A stretch of 64,000 bases of DNA from Paenibacillus sp. Marseille-Q4541 (GTDB lineage Bacteria > Bacillota > Bacilli > Paenibacillales > Paenibacillaceae), in the NCBI RefSeq assembly GCF_018310695.1, contig NZ_JAGXCY010000006.1:91862-155861 (forward strand), written 5' to 3'. A model generated the notes under the pieces. The model searched no databases and had not been told where the DNA came from. It saw only the letters and a program-made list of their open reading frames with translations. The translations under genes were made by a program, and so were the position numbers. How positions within the stretch are numbered: the first letter of the stretch is position 1; each line of letters begins with the position of its first letter. Below are positions 51,063-58,998 of this stretch, piece by piece.

Positions 51063-51147
51063 ATGTAAATTCGTGCTCCCTTCATTTCCTGGAATAGGAT
51101 ATACTAGATGAGAAGAACGAGAAAAATAACCTTTCGTTTCTTTCAAT

Positions 51148-51173
51148 CTAGAACTACCTTTATTGTAGTTAGA
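51148..51173. promoter_or_regulatory. dyad between oxidoreductase operon and AraC regulator
   Basis: AACTAC (51152-51157) and GTAGTT (51165-51170) form an exact inverted repeat around a 7-base centre; TCTA and TAGA extend it imperfectly. It sits in the divergent promoter region and is a candidate operator, though AraC proteins usually prefer direct repeats. Confidence 0.4.
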
Positions 51174-51243
51174 CCTTTCGGGGAAAGCCATGTAGAGCGA
51201 TGCTGATTATTTGAACAAATGTGCGGTAAATGGAGGGATGGTT

Positions 51244-52122
51244 GTGCTTAGAAACGCCGCTTTGCGGGAACCGATGGATATGCCTGATCCTCAATTTCCT
51301 CTGAAGCTTCATTATTGTGAGTCGACCGAAAAGGGACAGATTTTATTTCATCCACATTTTCATGAACATATGGAAATTTTATATTTTGTACAGGGAGAAG
51401 CGATCATTGATTGCAATTCCGAGAAAACGCTTGTCAAAGAAGGGGACCTCGTCGTCCTGAACAGTAACGATCTGCACCACGGAATTAATGTATCAGGACA
51501 TGTACTATATAATGCGCTGATTACAGACCTGTCGTTATTGCAAAGTCCATCCCCTGATGCAGTGGAGACCAAATTTATAACACCGATGACCCAGAATAAT
51601 GTCATGTTCAAAAATCATATCCCTGATGACAGTGAACTCCGGATCGCATTTGAACTCATTCGCCAAGAGTTTCGTAATAAAGAACTTGGTTATGAGCTTG
51701 CCATTAAATCAAGTATGTACCGGATGCTAACTTTGCTGTTCCGCAGACATATTGCTGAGTATATGCCGAGCTCGGTATACAACAGCCGCACCAAAAATTT
51801 GACGCGTTTTGCGCCGATTTTTAAATATATTGAGGAACATTATCTGGAAGAATTATCGGTGGAGCAGCTGGCCCAGATGGCCGGATTATCGCGTTTTCAT
51901 TTTAGCCGTTTATTCAGTGAACTTACGAACAAGACGGTGACCGAATATATCAATCAATTTCGAATTAACAAGTCCGAGTATTTGCTCCGCAATACGGAAA
52001 TGACCATATCTGAAGTAGCTCTTGCCTCTGGCTATAATGATATTTCGTATTTTAGCCGGACGTTTAAAAAGTACAAACAAGTACCGCCTTCTGTTATCCG
52101 AGGAACCATCAAAAGCGAATAA
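51244..52122 (+). CDS. AraC family transcriptional regulator
   Basis: A 292-residue regulator with a cupin domain (HPHFHEHMEILYFVQGEAIIDCNSEK...GDLVVLNSNDLHHG) and C-terminal AraC helix-turn-helix (LSVEQLAQMAGLSRFHFSRLFSELTNKTVTEYINQFR and SEVALASGYNDISYFSRTFKKYKQVPPSVIR). GTG 51244 is preferred: GGAGGG (51232-51237) is 6 bases upstream, whereas the ATG at 51238 directly abuts it. It is divergent from the oxidoreductase/isomerase operon and probably activates it. Confidence 0.9.
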   Translation: MLRNAALREPMDMPDPQFPLKLHYCESTEKGQILFHPHFHEHMEILYFVQGEAIIDCNSEKTLVKEGDLVVLNSNDLHHGINVSGHVLYNALITDLSLLQSPSPDAVETKFITPMTQNNVMFKNHIPDDSELRIAFELIRQEFRNKELGYELAIKSSMYRMLTLLFRRHIAEYMPSSVYNSRTKNLTRFAPIFKYIEEHYLEELSVEQLAQMAGLSRFHFSRLFSELTNKTVTEYINQFRINKSEYLLRNTEMTISEVALASGYNDISYFSRTFKKYKQVPPSVIRGTIKSE

Positions 52123-52178
52123 TGGAAGCGATGTTCTTGTTAAAGTTCGGAAATCACCGTGAATTTTTTGAGAAATGG

Positions 52179-52207
52179 TTGACATCCTTTGTTATATTTA
52201 ATATCCT
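52179..52207 (+). promoter_or_regulatory. promoter of the nucleobase permease gene
   Basis: TTGACA (52179-52184), 17 bases, then TATCCT (52202-52207). The predicted transcript would carry a leader of about 180 bases before the permease ATG. Confidence 0.5.
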
Positions 52208-52212
52208 TGGTA

Positions 52213-52348
52213 CTGTCCTTCCTACAAGAACTGTTATTTGGACAGGATTGATTTACTGCTTTACACTTCAGTCATTCGTATTCCATCCTACTTACGAATA
52301 TAGGAGCGTATATTTTCCCATCCTATATAAGATGTAGGATTTTTTTTG
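52213..52348 (+). promoter_or_regulatory. switch-like leader with mutually exclusive hairpins before the nucleobase permease
   Basis: In order: stem CTGTCC/GGACAG (52213-52218, 52240-52245), small stem ACTG/CAGT (52255-52272), and stem ATTCGTA/TACGAAT (52274-52280, 52293-52299). Then ATATAGGA (52298-52305) is able to pair with TCCTATAT (52321-52328). The last competes with the terminator ATCCTA/TAGGAT (52320-52325, 52335-52340), which is followed by seven T. An upstream copy of TCCTA in 52285-52290 could in turn capture TAGGA at 52301-52305. This is the layout of an attenuator. The purine-riboswitch core was looked for and not found. Confidence 0.55.
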
Positions 52349-52392
52349 GTTTGACGCGAAGACTAATACAATTCATGGAGGCATAGCTTCAG

Positions 52393-53691
52393 ATGGAAAA
52401 CTGGTTCAAATTAAAAGAGCGAGGCACGACCGTTTCGACGGAGATTATAGCAGGTCTCACTACTTTCTTTACGATGGTTTACATCGTAATCGTAAATCCC
52501 GGAATGCTCAGCAGTACGGGAATGGATTTTAACGGCGTATTCATTGCGACGGTGCTCGCAAGTATTATTGGTACACTTATTATGGGACTTGGCGCCAATT
52601 ATCCGATTGTCATTGCACCGGGTATGGGGCTTAATGCTTTCTTCGCATATAGTGTTGTTGCAGGTTACGGGGTATCTTGGCAAGTTGCACTCGGTGCCGT
52701 ATTTATTGCCGGTATCTTGTTCGTAATTCTGTCGCTTACTTCGTTCAGGTACATGCTGCTTGATGCGATCCCATCCAGCTTGAAACACGCTATTACGGCA
52801 GGGATCGGGCTGTTCATTACTACGGTTGGACTTCAAAATGCAGGAATTATCGTTGCATCCGAATCCAATCTTATCACCATTGGTGATTTGGCAGAGCCGA
52901 TGACACTGCTTACGATCATTGGACTGCTCATCACGGTCGTTCTAATGTCTTACAACGTAAGAGGGTACTTGTTTATTGGGATGGTCGTTACCGCCATCAT
53001 TGCGTGGTTTATGGGTCTGCTTCACATGCCAGAATCCATTATTTCCATGCCGCAAGGGATGGCAACTACGGCATTTCAGTTAGACATCGCAGGTGTTTTC
53101 TCAAGCGGGCTCTACACCGTTATTTTTACGTTCCTGCTCATTACCTTGTTTGATACAACAGGCACCATGCTTGGCGTTGCAGAAAAGGCAGGTCTGATTA
53201 AAGACGGCAAGTTCCCTCGTTCGAGAGGTGCACTTCTTGCAGATGCAGTAGGTACCACTTCAGGAGCTCTGCTCGGTACAAGCCCAACTTCAGCTTATAT
53301 TGAATCAAGTACAGGGGTAGCAGCTGGAGGACGAACAGGTCTTACAGCCGTTGTCGTAAGTGTACTGCTTGCACTGACCTTGTTCTTCTCACCGATTATT
53401 GGAGTGTTATCCGGCATACCGGCGATTACAGCCCCAGCATTGATCATTGTTGGATACTTCATGATTAATGTGATTAGCAAAATCAACTGGACGGATATGG
53501 AGGAGGCTTTCCCTGCGTTCCTCATCATTATCCTTACACCGCTGTCCCACAGCATCGCTACCGGGATTGGCGTAGGATTTATTTTCTATCCTTTACTTAA
53601 GCTGTTCCGTGGTAAAGGGAAAGACGTGCATCCGATTTTCTATATCTTTGCTGTATTGTTCTTTATCCAGCTGGTGTTCCTCGATCACTAG
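52393..53691 (+). CDS. NCS2 (AzgA/PbuG-type) purine nucleobase permease
   Basis: A 432-residue permease with about 12-14 membrane segments, aligned by eye with Bacillus PbuG: EIIAGLTTFFTMVYIVIVNP at the start, NYPIVIAPGMGLNAFFAYSVV, FLLITLFDTTGTMLGVAEKAGL and GTSPTSAYIESSTGVAAGGRTG. It would import hypoxanthine, guanine or adenine by proton symport. The ribosome site is GGAGG at 52377-52381. Transcription probably passes through the attenuator-like leader. Monocistronic, with a strong terminator behind. Confidence 0.93.
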   Translation: MENWFKLKERGTTVSTEIIAGLTTFFTMVYIVIVNPGMLSSTGMDFNGVFIATVLASIIGTLIMGLGANYPIVIAPGMGLNAFFAYSVVAGYGVSWQVALGAVFIAGILFVILSLTSFRYMLLDAIPSSLKHAITAGIGLFITTVGLQNAGIIVASESNLITIGDLAEPMTLLTIIGLLITVVLMSYNVRGYLFIGMVVTAIIAWFMGLLHMPESIISMPQGMATTAFQLDIAGVFSSGLYTVIFTFLLITLFDTTGTMLGVAEKAGLIKDGKFPRSRGALLADAVGTTSGALLGTSPTSAYIESSTGVAAGGRTGLTAVVVSVLLALTLFFSPIIGVLSGIPAITAPALIIVGYFMINVISKINWTDMEEAFPAFLIIILTPLSHSIATGIGVGFIFYPLLKLFRGKGKDVHPIFYIFAVLFFIQLVFLDH

Positions 53692-53721
53692 ATCATCGTT
53701 TTTGTTTCATAAAAATGTTCA

Positions 53722-53769
53722 AGCCCTCATACTACAGCTAGTACTTTGCTGTGGTATGAGGCTTTTTTG
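53722..53769 (+). terminator. intrinsic terminator of the nucleobase permease gene
   Basis: GCCCTCATACTACAGC pairs with GCTGTGGTATGAGGC (one bulge, one mismatch), followed by six T. Confidence 0.9.
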
Positions 53770-53854
53770 TATTGAATTATAGCGATTCCAATATGTATCA
53801 CTAATTTACATATGAATTTACCATAAATTAGCATGGTAGTAGATAAATCATGAT

Positions 53855-53883
53855 TATGATATCTTCTTTAGGAAGCGCTTCCA
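53855..53883 (+). promoter_or_regulatory. -10 box and cre-like site of the cellulase gene
   Basis: TATGAT (53855-53860) is a good -10 box. TAGGAAGCGCTTCCA (53869-53883) contains the exact palindrome GGAAGCGCTTCC and matches the CcpA cre consensus WTGNAANCGNWNNCW at all but one position. Its place just after the start point fits roadblock repression by CcpA when glucose is present. Confidence 0.6.
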
Positions 53884-53915
53884 AAATTTGTTTTATATAA
53901 AGGAGATGTATAAGG

Positions 53916-55625
53916 TTGAATCGAAAATGGAAATCTACGCTCATGTTTTCTCTCGTTTTTGCACTCGTTTTGTCCCTGTTTTCATCTGCCTTCAAAGCTA
54001 CCCCGGCTGAAGCAGCAGCGGCTACGGCAACGAATATTCAGTCCTATGTAAGTGATATGCAGCCAGGATGGAATCTAGGGAATTCTCTTGATGCAGTAGG
54101 TGCGGACGAGACCGCTTGGGGCAATCCGCGTATTACAAAAGAACTCATTCAGAAAATTGCAGCACAAGGATATAAAAGTATTCGAATTCCGGTTACCTGG
54201 GATGCTCATATCGGGCCAGCGCCAACCTATACGATTGAGGCAGCTTACTTGAACCGTGTTCAGGAAGTGACGCAGTGGGCTCTTGATGCAGGACTGTACG
54301 TGATGATTAATATACACCATGATTCCTGGGTCTGGATCAGTCAAATGGAGAAAAATCATGATCAGGTACTGGTCAAATACAACGCGGTATGGAAGCAAGT
54401 GGCAGACCGTTTCAAAAATCATTCGAACAAATTGATGTTTGAAAGTGTGAACGAGCCTCGCTTTACCGACGGAGGAACAACGGATGAAGAGAAGCAGTTA
54501 CAGATGCTCGAAGAATTAAATCTTTCTTTCCATAAGATTATTCGCGAATCTGGAGGGGGAAATGAGGCGCGTCCGCTCGTACTGTCTACACTGGAAGCAT
54601 CTCCATCTCAAGATCGTATGGATGCACTTTATAGCACCATTACGAAACTCGACGACAAGAACATCATCGCAACGGTTCATTACTATGGTTTTTGGCCGTT
54701 TAGTGTAAACATAGCTGGATACACACAATTTGAGAACGATACTAAGAACGATATCGACCAAACTTTTAATAACGTATACAATACATTCATTGCCAAAGGC
54801 ATACCAGTTATTTTAGGTGAATATGGGTTGCTTGGTTTTGACCAAAGTACAAACGTAATCGAACAAGGTGAAAAATTAAAGTTTTTTGAATATCTTATGA
54901 ATGTGTTGAAACAAAAAAACATCACACATATGCTGTGGGATAACGGGCAGCATTTCAGCAGAACGGAGTACAAATGGTCTGATCAGGATCTTTTTAACAC
55001 AATAAAAGCAGGTTGGAAAACACGTTCTGCCACAGCTGCTTCAGATCTGATTTTCGTGGAAAAGGGTGCTGCTGAAAAGGACAGACATATCCAGCTGAAC
55101 TTAAACGGTAACCGGTTAACAAAACTGAGTGTTAATGGGAAGAAACTGGTGAAAGGAAAAGATTATACACTTGCTGGTGAGCGTCTTACTATTAAAGCTG
55201 GCCGTTTGACGGAGCTGACTTCTTCAGGGGAGTATGGAGTTAATGCGATAATTACAGCGGAGTTCAACAAGGGAGCAGACTGGAAATTCCGTGTGATCTC
55301 GAATAGTAAACCTCAGCTACAAGATGCAGTAGGAACTACGAGCGATTTCGCTATTCCTACTACCTTCAACGGAGATCTACTTGCTACCATGGAAGCTGTT
55401 TATGTGAATGGTGGAAACGCAGGTCCGCAGAACTGGACTTCCTTTAAAGAATTCGAATACACATTTAGTCCTTCTTATGACAATGGGAAAATTACGCTCA
55501 AACCTAATTTCTTTAATGAAGTGAGCGATGGCGAAGTGATTCTTACATTCCATTTCTGGAGCGGAGAAGTTTTGTCTTACAAAATCCAAAAAAGAGGAAC
55601 AAGTATTACGGGTACTGTAATGTAA
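53916..55625 (+). CDS. secreted GH5 endoglucanase with CBM_X2 and CBM46-type modules
   Basis: A 569-residue cellulase. A signal peptide (1-33, ending AEA) is followed by a GH5 barrel (about 45-370) with acid/base Glu in FESVNEPRF and nucleophile Glu in ILGEYGLLG. Next is an Ig-like CBM_X2 module (about 380-465: SDLIFVEKGAAEKDRH, LSVNGKKLVKGKDYTL) and a C-terminal CBM46-like module. This order (GH5_4-X2-CBM46) is known from Bacillus endo-beta-1,4-glucanases active on cellulose and xyloglucan. The TTG start has AAAGGAG upstream. A cre-like site lies at the promoter. Confidence 0.92.
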   Translation: MNRKWKSTLMFSLVFALVLSLFSSAFKATPAEAAAATATNIQSYVSDMQPGWNLGNSLDAVGADETAWGNPRITKELIQKIAAQGYKSIRIPVTWDAHIGPAPTYTIEAAYLNRVQEVTQWALDAGLYVMINIHHDSWVWISQMEKNHDQVLVKYNAVWKQVADRFKNHSNKLMFESVNEPRFTDGGTTDEEKQLQMLEELNLSFHKIIRESGGGNEARPLVLSTLEASPSQDRMDALYSTITKLDDKNIIATVHYYGFWPFSVNIAGYTQFENDTKNDIDQTFNNVYNTFIAKGIPVILGEYGLLGFDQSTNVIEQGEKLKFFEYLMNVLKQKNITHMLWDNGQHFSRTEYKWSDQDLFNTIKAGWKTRSATAASDLIFVEKGAAEKDRHIQLNLNGNRLTKLSVNGKKLVKGKDYTLAGERLTIKAGRLTELTSSGEYGVNAIITAEFNKGADWKFRVISNSKPQLQDAVGTTSDFAIPTTFNGDLLATMEAVYVNGGNAGPQNWTSFKEFEYTFSPSYDNGKITLKPNFFNEVSDGEVILTFHFWSGEVLSYKIQKRGTSITGTVM

Positions 55626-55638
55626 GTTTTCGATAGAC

Positions 55639-55680
55639 AAAGAGGGTCACACCGGATTAAGACGGGGTGGTCCTCTTTTG
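55639..55680. terminator. terminator between cellulase and AraC genes
   Basis: AAAGAGG pairs with CCTCTTT, with an inner CACACCG/CGGGGTG stem containing one mismatch. It overlaps the 3' end of the convergent AraC gene. Confidence 0.65.
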
Positions 55681-56481
55681 TTCACTGCGTGCATATGCTT
55701 CCGGCGTCGTACCGATGACGGATTTAAAGTCTTTAATAAAATGGGACTGGTCGTGATATCCAAGATCCATACTTAACTGTAGCAAATGAATGGAGTTTCC
55801 TTGATCCAGTAATTCAGCTGCATTTTGAAGTCGGTAGAGCCGAATGACGGTCTTGGGACTGAGACCCACATATTGCTGGAACAGGCGCTGGAGTTTTCGT
55901 TTGTTTATTTGAAAATAGGCACAGACTTCATCCACTTTGGTAATTTCATGATGAACCTGTATATAGGTAGTGATCCGCTCCACTTCAAGTGCGCTCTCAT
56001 CGACTCGTGGCAGTAAGGGGAGTAGAATGCGATCCATTCGCTGCACCAGTTCATTATGAGAAACCTGTCTGTCTAGAAAAAGTATCTCAAGTTCCTCATT
56101 CGTCTGCGGCAGAAGAGACTCAGCTCGGAGAGGGGTGTCTGCTAATTCGCTAATGGGCTTGTTATACCAGGAATAAAAGCCAGCAGGCTTGAATTTGATC
56201 CCGAATACGCATCCTTGCTCCGTTAGCTGATGACTATATTTTCTCGCGGAAGGACCGAAAAAGAACGTACGTCCCTGATCGATGATCAGATTCACACATG
56301 GATTAGGAATGACGTTCTGGGAGAACGTCTCTCCAGAAGGCAAATTCCATTCCACAATCCAATAATGTTTGACGAACGGACGTAATTCCTCACAGGGCTG
56401 ATAACGTTCCAATGTGAAAAATTGTTCACCTTGCTCACGATGAAGCAAGCCGAGACTTGGTTTATTTATTGATTGTGACAT
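55657..56481 (-). CDS. AraC family regulator with DUF6597-type N-terminal domain
   Basis: A 274-residue regulator. The N-terminal domain (CEELRPFVKHYWIVEWNLP ... VIPNPCVNLIIDQG, then GVKFKPAGFYSW-like FGIKFKPAGFY) is the DUF6597 class. The C-terminal AraC domain includes TKVDEVCAYFQINKRKLQRLFQQYVGLSPKTVIRLYRLQNA and LGYHDQSHFIKDFKSVIGTTPEAY. It is divergent from the SRPBCC gene at 56626 and may regulate it. Confidence 0.9.
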   Translation of the reverse strand: MSQSINKPSLGLLHREQGEQFFTLERYQPCEELRPFVKHYWIVEWNLPSGETFSQNVIPNPCVNLIIDQGRTFFFGPSARKYSHQLTEQGCVFGIKFKPAGFYSWYNKPISELADTPLRAESLLPQTNEELEILFLDRQVSHNELVQRMDRILLPLLPRVDESALEVERITTYIQVHHEITKVDEVCAYFQINKRKLQRLFQQYVGLSPKTVIRLYRLQNAAELLDQGNSIHLLQLSMDLGYHDQSHFIKDFKSVIGTTPEAYARSEQKRTTPS

Positions 56482-56625
56482 GAGGTCGCCTCCAGCGGAC
56501 GTCGCGTTTTTACGATACTTTTTACAGACCGAGAGCCTATGATGGAATTACAACTTCAAGAAGTTGAGTAGAGAACATCGGATGCTGTTCTCCACTACAA
56601 ATCATAAATAAGGGAGCGATATATA

Positions 56626-57078
56626 GTGGAAGCATTACAATACGAATTTTATATCGGAGCAAGTCCGGAACAAGTATGGGATACGCTATTTAAACCTGAG
56701 AATACACAAAAGATATTCTATGGCTGTACGCTCGAATCCTCTTTCACTGTCGGAGAACCGTTTGAGTATGTAGGACCGGGAGAAGCAGGGGAGAACACTG
56801 TTCATGTATACGGAGAAGTACTGTCGTATGAACCCGGCGTGAGGTTCAGCTGCATTGAGCATCCAGGCCCTTCATATAAAGAGAATCATACCGAGTTAAC
56901 TTCACGGATGACGTATCTTTTTGAACCGGTGGGGGAATGTACGAAATTAACGCTAATTAATGATCAGTGGGCGGACAATCATCCATCTTACGAGAGTACA
57001 AAAACACACTGGTGGATGATACTAAGTAATATCAAAACACTTGCTGAGACAGGCAAAACGTTAAACTTTGGTTTCTAA
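56626..57078 (+). CDS. SRPBCC (AHSA1-like) domain protein
   Basis: A 150-residue protein with the START/Bet v1-like fold seen in AHSA1-type proteins: FYIGASPEQVWDTLFKPENTQKIFYGCTLESSFTVGEPFEYVG at the N-terminus and a C-terminal helix WWMILSNIKTLAETGKTLNF. It has no catalytic motif; members bind hydrophobic ligands or modulate chaperones. The GTG start has AGGGAGCG 8 bases upstream. It is divergent from an AraC regulator. Confidence 0.88.
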   Translation: MEALQYEFYIGASPEQVWDTLFKPENTQKIFYGCTLESSFTVGEPFEYVGPGEAGENTVHVYGEVLSYEPGVRFSCIEHPGPSYKENHTELTSRMTYLFEPVGECTKLTLINDQWADNHPSYESTKTHWWMILSNIKTLAETGKTLNFGF

Positions 57079-57130
57079 AATAGGACGTGCTCTATTTAGA
57101 GCTTAGGCTAAACGAATAAGTAGGAATGTA

Positions 57131-57163
57131 AAAAACTCCCTCGCTGTCAGCAAGGGAGTTTTG
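57131..57163. terminator. bidirectional terminator
   Basis: AAAACTCCCT pairs with AAGGGAGTTTT across a 10-base loop. The minus strand has the longer T-run, serving the kinase gene that ends at 57172; the plus strand serves the SRPBCC gene. Confidence 0.85.
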
Positions 57164-57171
57164 AACATAGA

Positions 57172-57888
57172 TTACTTTTTGTTACGAGATAGCTTATCGT
57201 ATAAACGAATCACGCGAGATGAGAAATCTTCAAGATTCATAGAAGCTTTATTACGGCGCTGATACCACTTTTTAACGGTCTCAATGACCCACTGTGGTAC
57301 CTTAACATCACGGAAGCGAGGGTACACGTGGTAGTAAGCCCAGACGAGATGATCCCACCGCTGATCATCGCCTTCCTTAACATACTCTGACACATCGAGG
57401 ACCTTGCCTCGTCCATTCTGGTTCAGTACATTTTTAAGGTGAATGTCACGCGGATTAAGGCCAACACTTTCTGCATAATCGCGCGCTTCCTTCACATCAA
57501 GGATGACCTGCTCAGGAACGGGGATTCCCTCCATAAGACAATCTTCGAGCGTAGGTCCTTTCTCCATACTGAGCACGATGTAGCGATTTCCTTCTCCATA
57601 ACAGGTTGCAAAAAAAGGAGAACCTGCGAGCCGATCATAGACTGCTTTTTCTGTTTTTTTCTTATCCACTGCTTCGGGAGAATATATTTTAAATGCAAAT
57701 TCAGGCAATTGATCTATCGTAAATACAGCAGCATCCGTTCCCATGCCGATACAGTTGACGCCCGGAACCTCTCCTGTGATTTTGACCAGTTCGTTATCGC
57801 TGCTGCCATGGATTTCGATCTGATCCAAGAGAGTATCAATTTGCTGTAAATCGGGTAATTCCATCCTGTGATTATTATAAATATTCAT
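57172..57888 (-). CDS. small serine/threonine protein kinase-like protein (YrzF-like)
   Basis: A 238-residue protein kinase-fold protein. Visible are a Gly-containing loop (CIGMGTDAAVF), Lys in FAFKIYSPEA, the hinge VLSMEKGPTLEDCL, catalytic Asp and Asn in NPRDIHLKNVL, and the metal-binding Asp in KVLDVSEYV. The reduced C-lobe resembles B. subtilis YrzF. ATG 57888 follows AAGGGG; 49 further codons are open upstream but overlap the divergent promoter and lack a ribosome site. The substrate protein is unknown. Confidence 0.8.
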   Translation of the reverse strand: MNIYNNHRMELPDLQQIDTLLDQIEIHGSSDNELVKITGEVPGVNCIGMGTDAAVFTIDQLPEFAFKIYSPEAVDKKKTEKAVYDRLAGSPFFATCYGEGNRYIVLSMEKGPTLEDCLMEGIPVPEQVILDVKEARDYAESVGLNPRDIHLKNVLNQNGRGKVLDVSEYVKEGDDQRWDHLVWAYYHVYPRFRDVKVPQWVIETVKKWYQRRNKASMNLEDFSSRVIRLYDKLSRNKK

Positions 57889-58035
57889 GTGTGACAACCC
57901 CTTTATTTTTAGAGCCCTGTCTTGTCTGGTACATATAAACAGGAATAGGCCGCCAATAGAGTTATATTCGTAATCTATGATAGAATACAATACAACAAAG
58001 CGATGACTGATTGCAAAGAAAGGCAGCAGATACAT

Positions 58036-58959
58036 ATGATGACAACGTACCCTCCATGGTCATACTCAGGTTCCAGAGCAGGCATATTTGATGAATGTCT
58101 TCGTAAATATTATTACCATTACTATGGCTCTCATAACGGTTGGAAGCTGGAAACAGCAGATCCGGATCAAGTGCAAACCTATCGTTTGAAGCAACTTAGC
58201 AATCTCTATCTCGTATTTGGTAACCTAGCACACCAAATGTGTGAGTCGGTGATTCGCAGCTGGGAAAGAGATCGAAAAGCACCGGATTCTACTTTTTTGC
58301 ACCAGAAGATGAGAGAACTGCTGAATCAGGCGTATAGGGAGTCGCAGGATGTGAAAGGCTGGCACCTCAGTCCTAAATATCAAACGATGTTATCTGAGAT
58401 CTATTATGAGGAAGATGACAAGCTCTCAGAACGGATCTCCTCCATTAAATCCCGTATGGAAACGGTGGTCGACAAGCTCTACCAAACGAGAACGTGGAAG
58501 GAAGTAGAGAGTGGCGCCGCCCATATTATGGAGATCGAGAAGTGGGATCATATGATCTTGCACGATACAAGAGTTTACGTGAAAATGGACGTGCTATATC
58601 GGAATGAAAAAGGACATATTGTCATTGTGGACTGGAAGACGGGCAAGGAAAATGATTTTACAGACCAGCTTTATCTCTATGCGCTCTATGTACACGAGCA
58701 TTACAATGTTCCTTATGAACACATCGAGATGAGAGTCGAATATTTGCTCACCGGGAATAGCGAAACCTATCAGGCCACGCAGCAAGAAATTGACGAGGTG
58801 TCTGCATCCACTTTGAGATATATCGAAGAGATGAAGACTTGTCTCGCAGATGATTATTATAACCGTCCGAAAGACATCTCCTTTTTTACACCTATGCCGT
58901 CACGAAGAGTGTGTGGTGAGTGTAATTTTCGTGAGATTTGCAGCTCCCGGGCGGTCTAA
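58036..58959 (+). CDS. PD-(D/E)XK nuclease family protein with four-cysteine (Fe-S) arrangement
   Basis: A 307-residue RecB/Cas4-like nuclease. The active-site core is IVIVDWKTGKEND (Asp and Lys), preceded by VKMDVLYR with another acidic ligand. One Cys near residue 21 (FDECLRKYYY) and three at the C-terminus (C293, C296, C302 in VCGECNFREIC) give the C...C-x2-C-x5-C pattern that binds a 4Fe-4S cluster in AddB and related nucleases. No helicase domain, CRISPR array or cas gene is nearby. ATG 58003 gives 11 more residues but has no ribosome site. Probably acts in DNA repair; the exact role is unknown. Confidence 0.82.
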   Translation: MMTTYPPWSYSGSRAGIFDECLRKYYYHYYGSHNGWKLETADPDQVQTYRLKQLSNLYLVFGNLAHQMCESVIRSWERDRKAPDSTFLHQKMRELLNQAYRESQDVKGWHLSPKYQTMLSEIYYEEDDKLSERISSIKSRMETVVDKLYQTRTWKEVESGAAHIMEIEKWDHMILHDTRVYVKMDVLYRNEKGHIVIVDWKTGKENDFTDQLYLYALYVHEHYNVPYEHIEMRVEYLLTGNSETYQATQQEIDEVSASTLRYIEEMKTCLADDYYNRPKDISFFTPMPSRRVCGECNFREICSSRAV

Positions 58960-58963
58960 TGAT

Positions 58964-58993
58964 GGACACTGGATGACTCCGGTGTCTTTTTTT
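58964..58993 (+). terminator. intrinsic terminator of the nuclease gene
   Basis: GACACTGG pairs with CCGGTGTC (one mismatch) around a 6-base loop, followed by seven T. Confidence 0.8.
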
Positions 58994-58998
58994 CGTAT

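Noticed and set aside
52122..52337. 71-codon ORF overlapping the AraC stop
   Set aside because: It runs through a promoter, several hairpins and a terminator and has no homology; the region is better read as a leader.
52179..52392. Standard purine riboswitch before the nucleobase permease
   Set aside because: The conserved loop and junction motifs (TATGG, TCTACC, CCGTAAA in order) are not found, so the family name was not assigned.
58036..58959. Cas4 of a CRISPR system
   Set aside because: The Cys pattern and nuclease core also fit AddB-like nucleases, and no CRISPR repeats or other cas genes are present.
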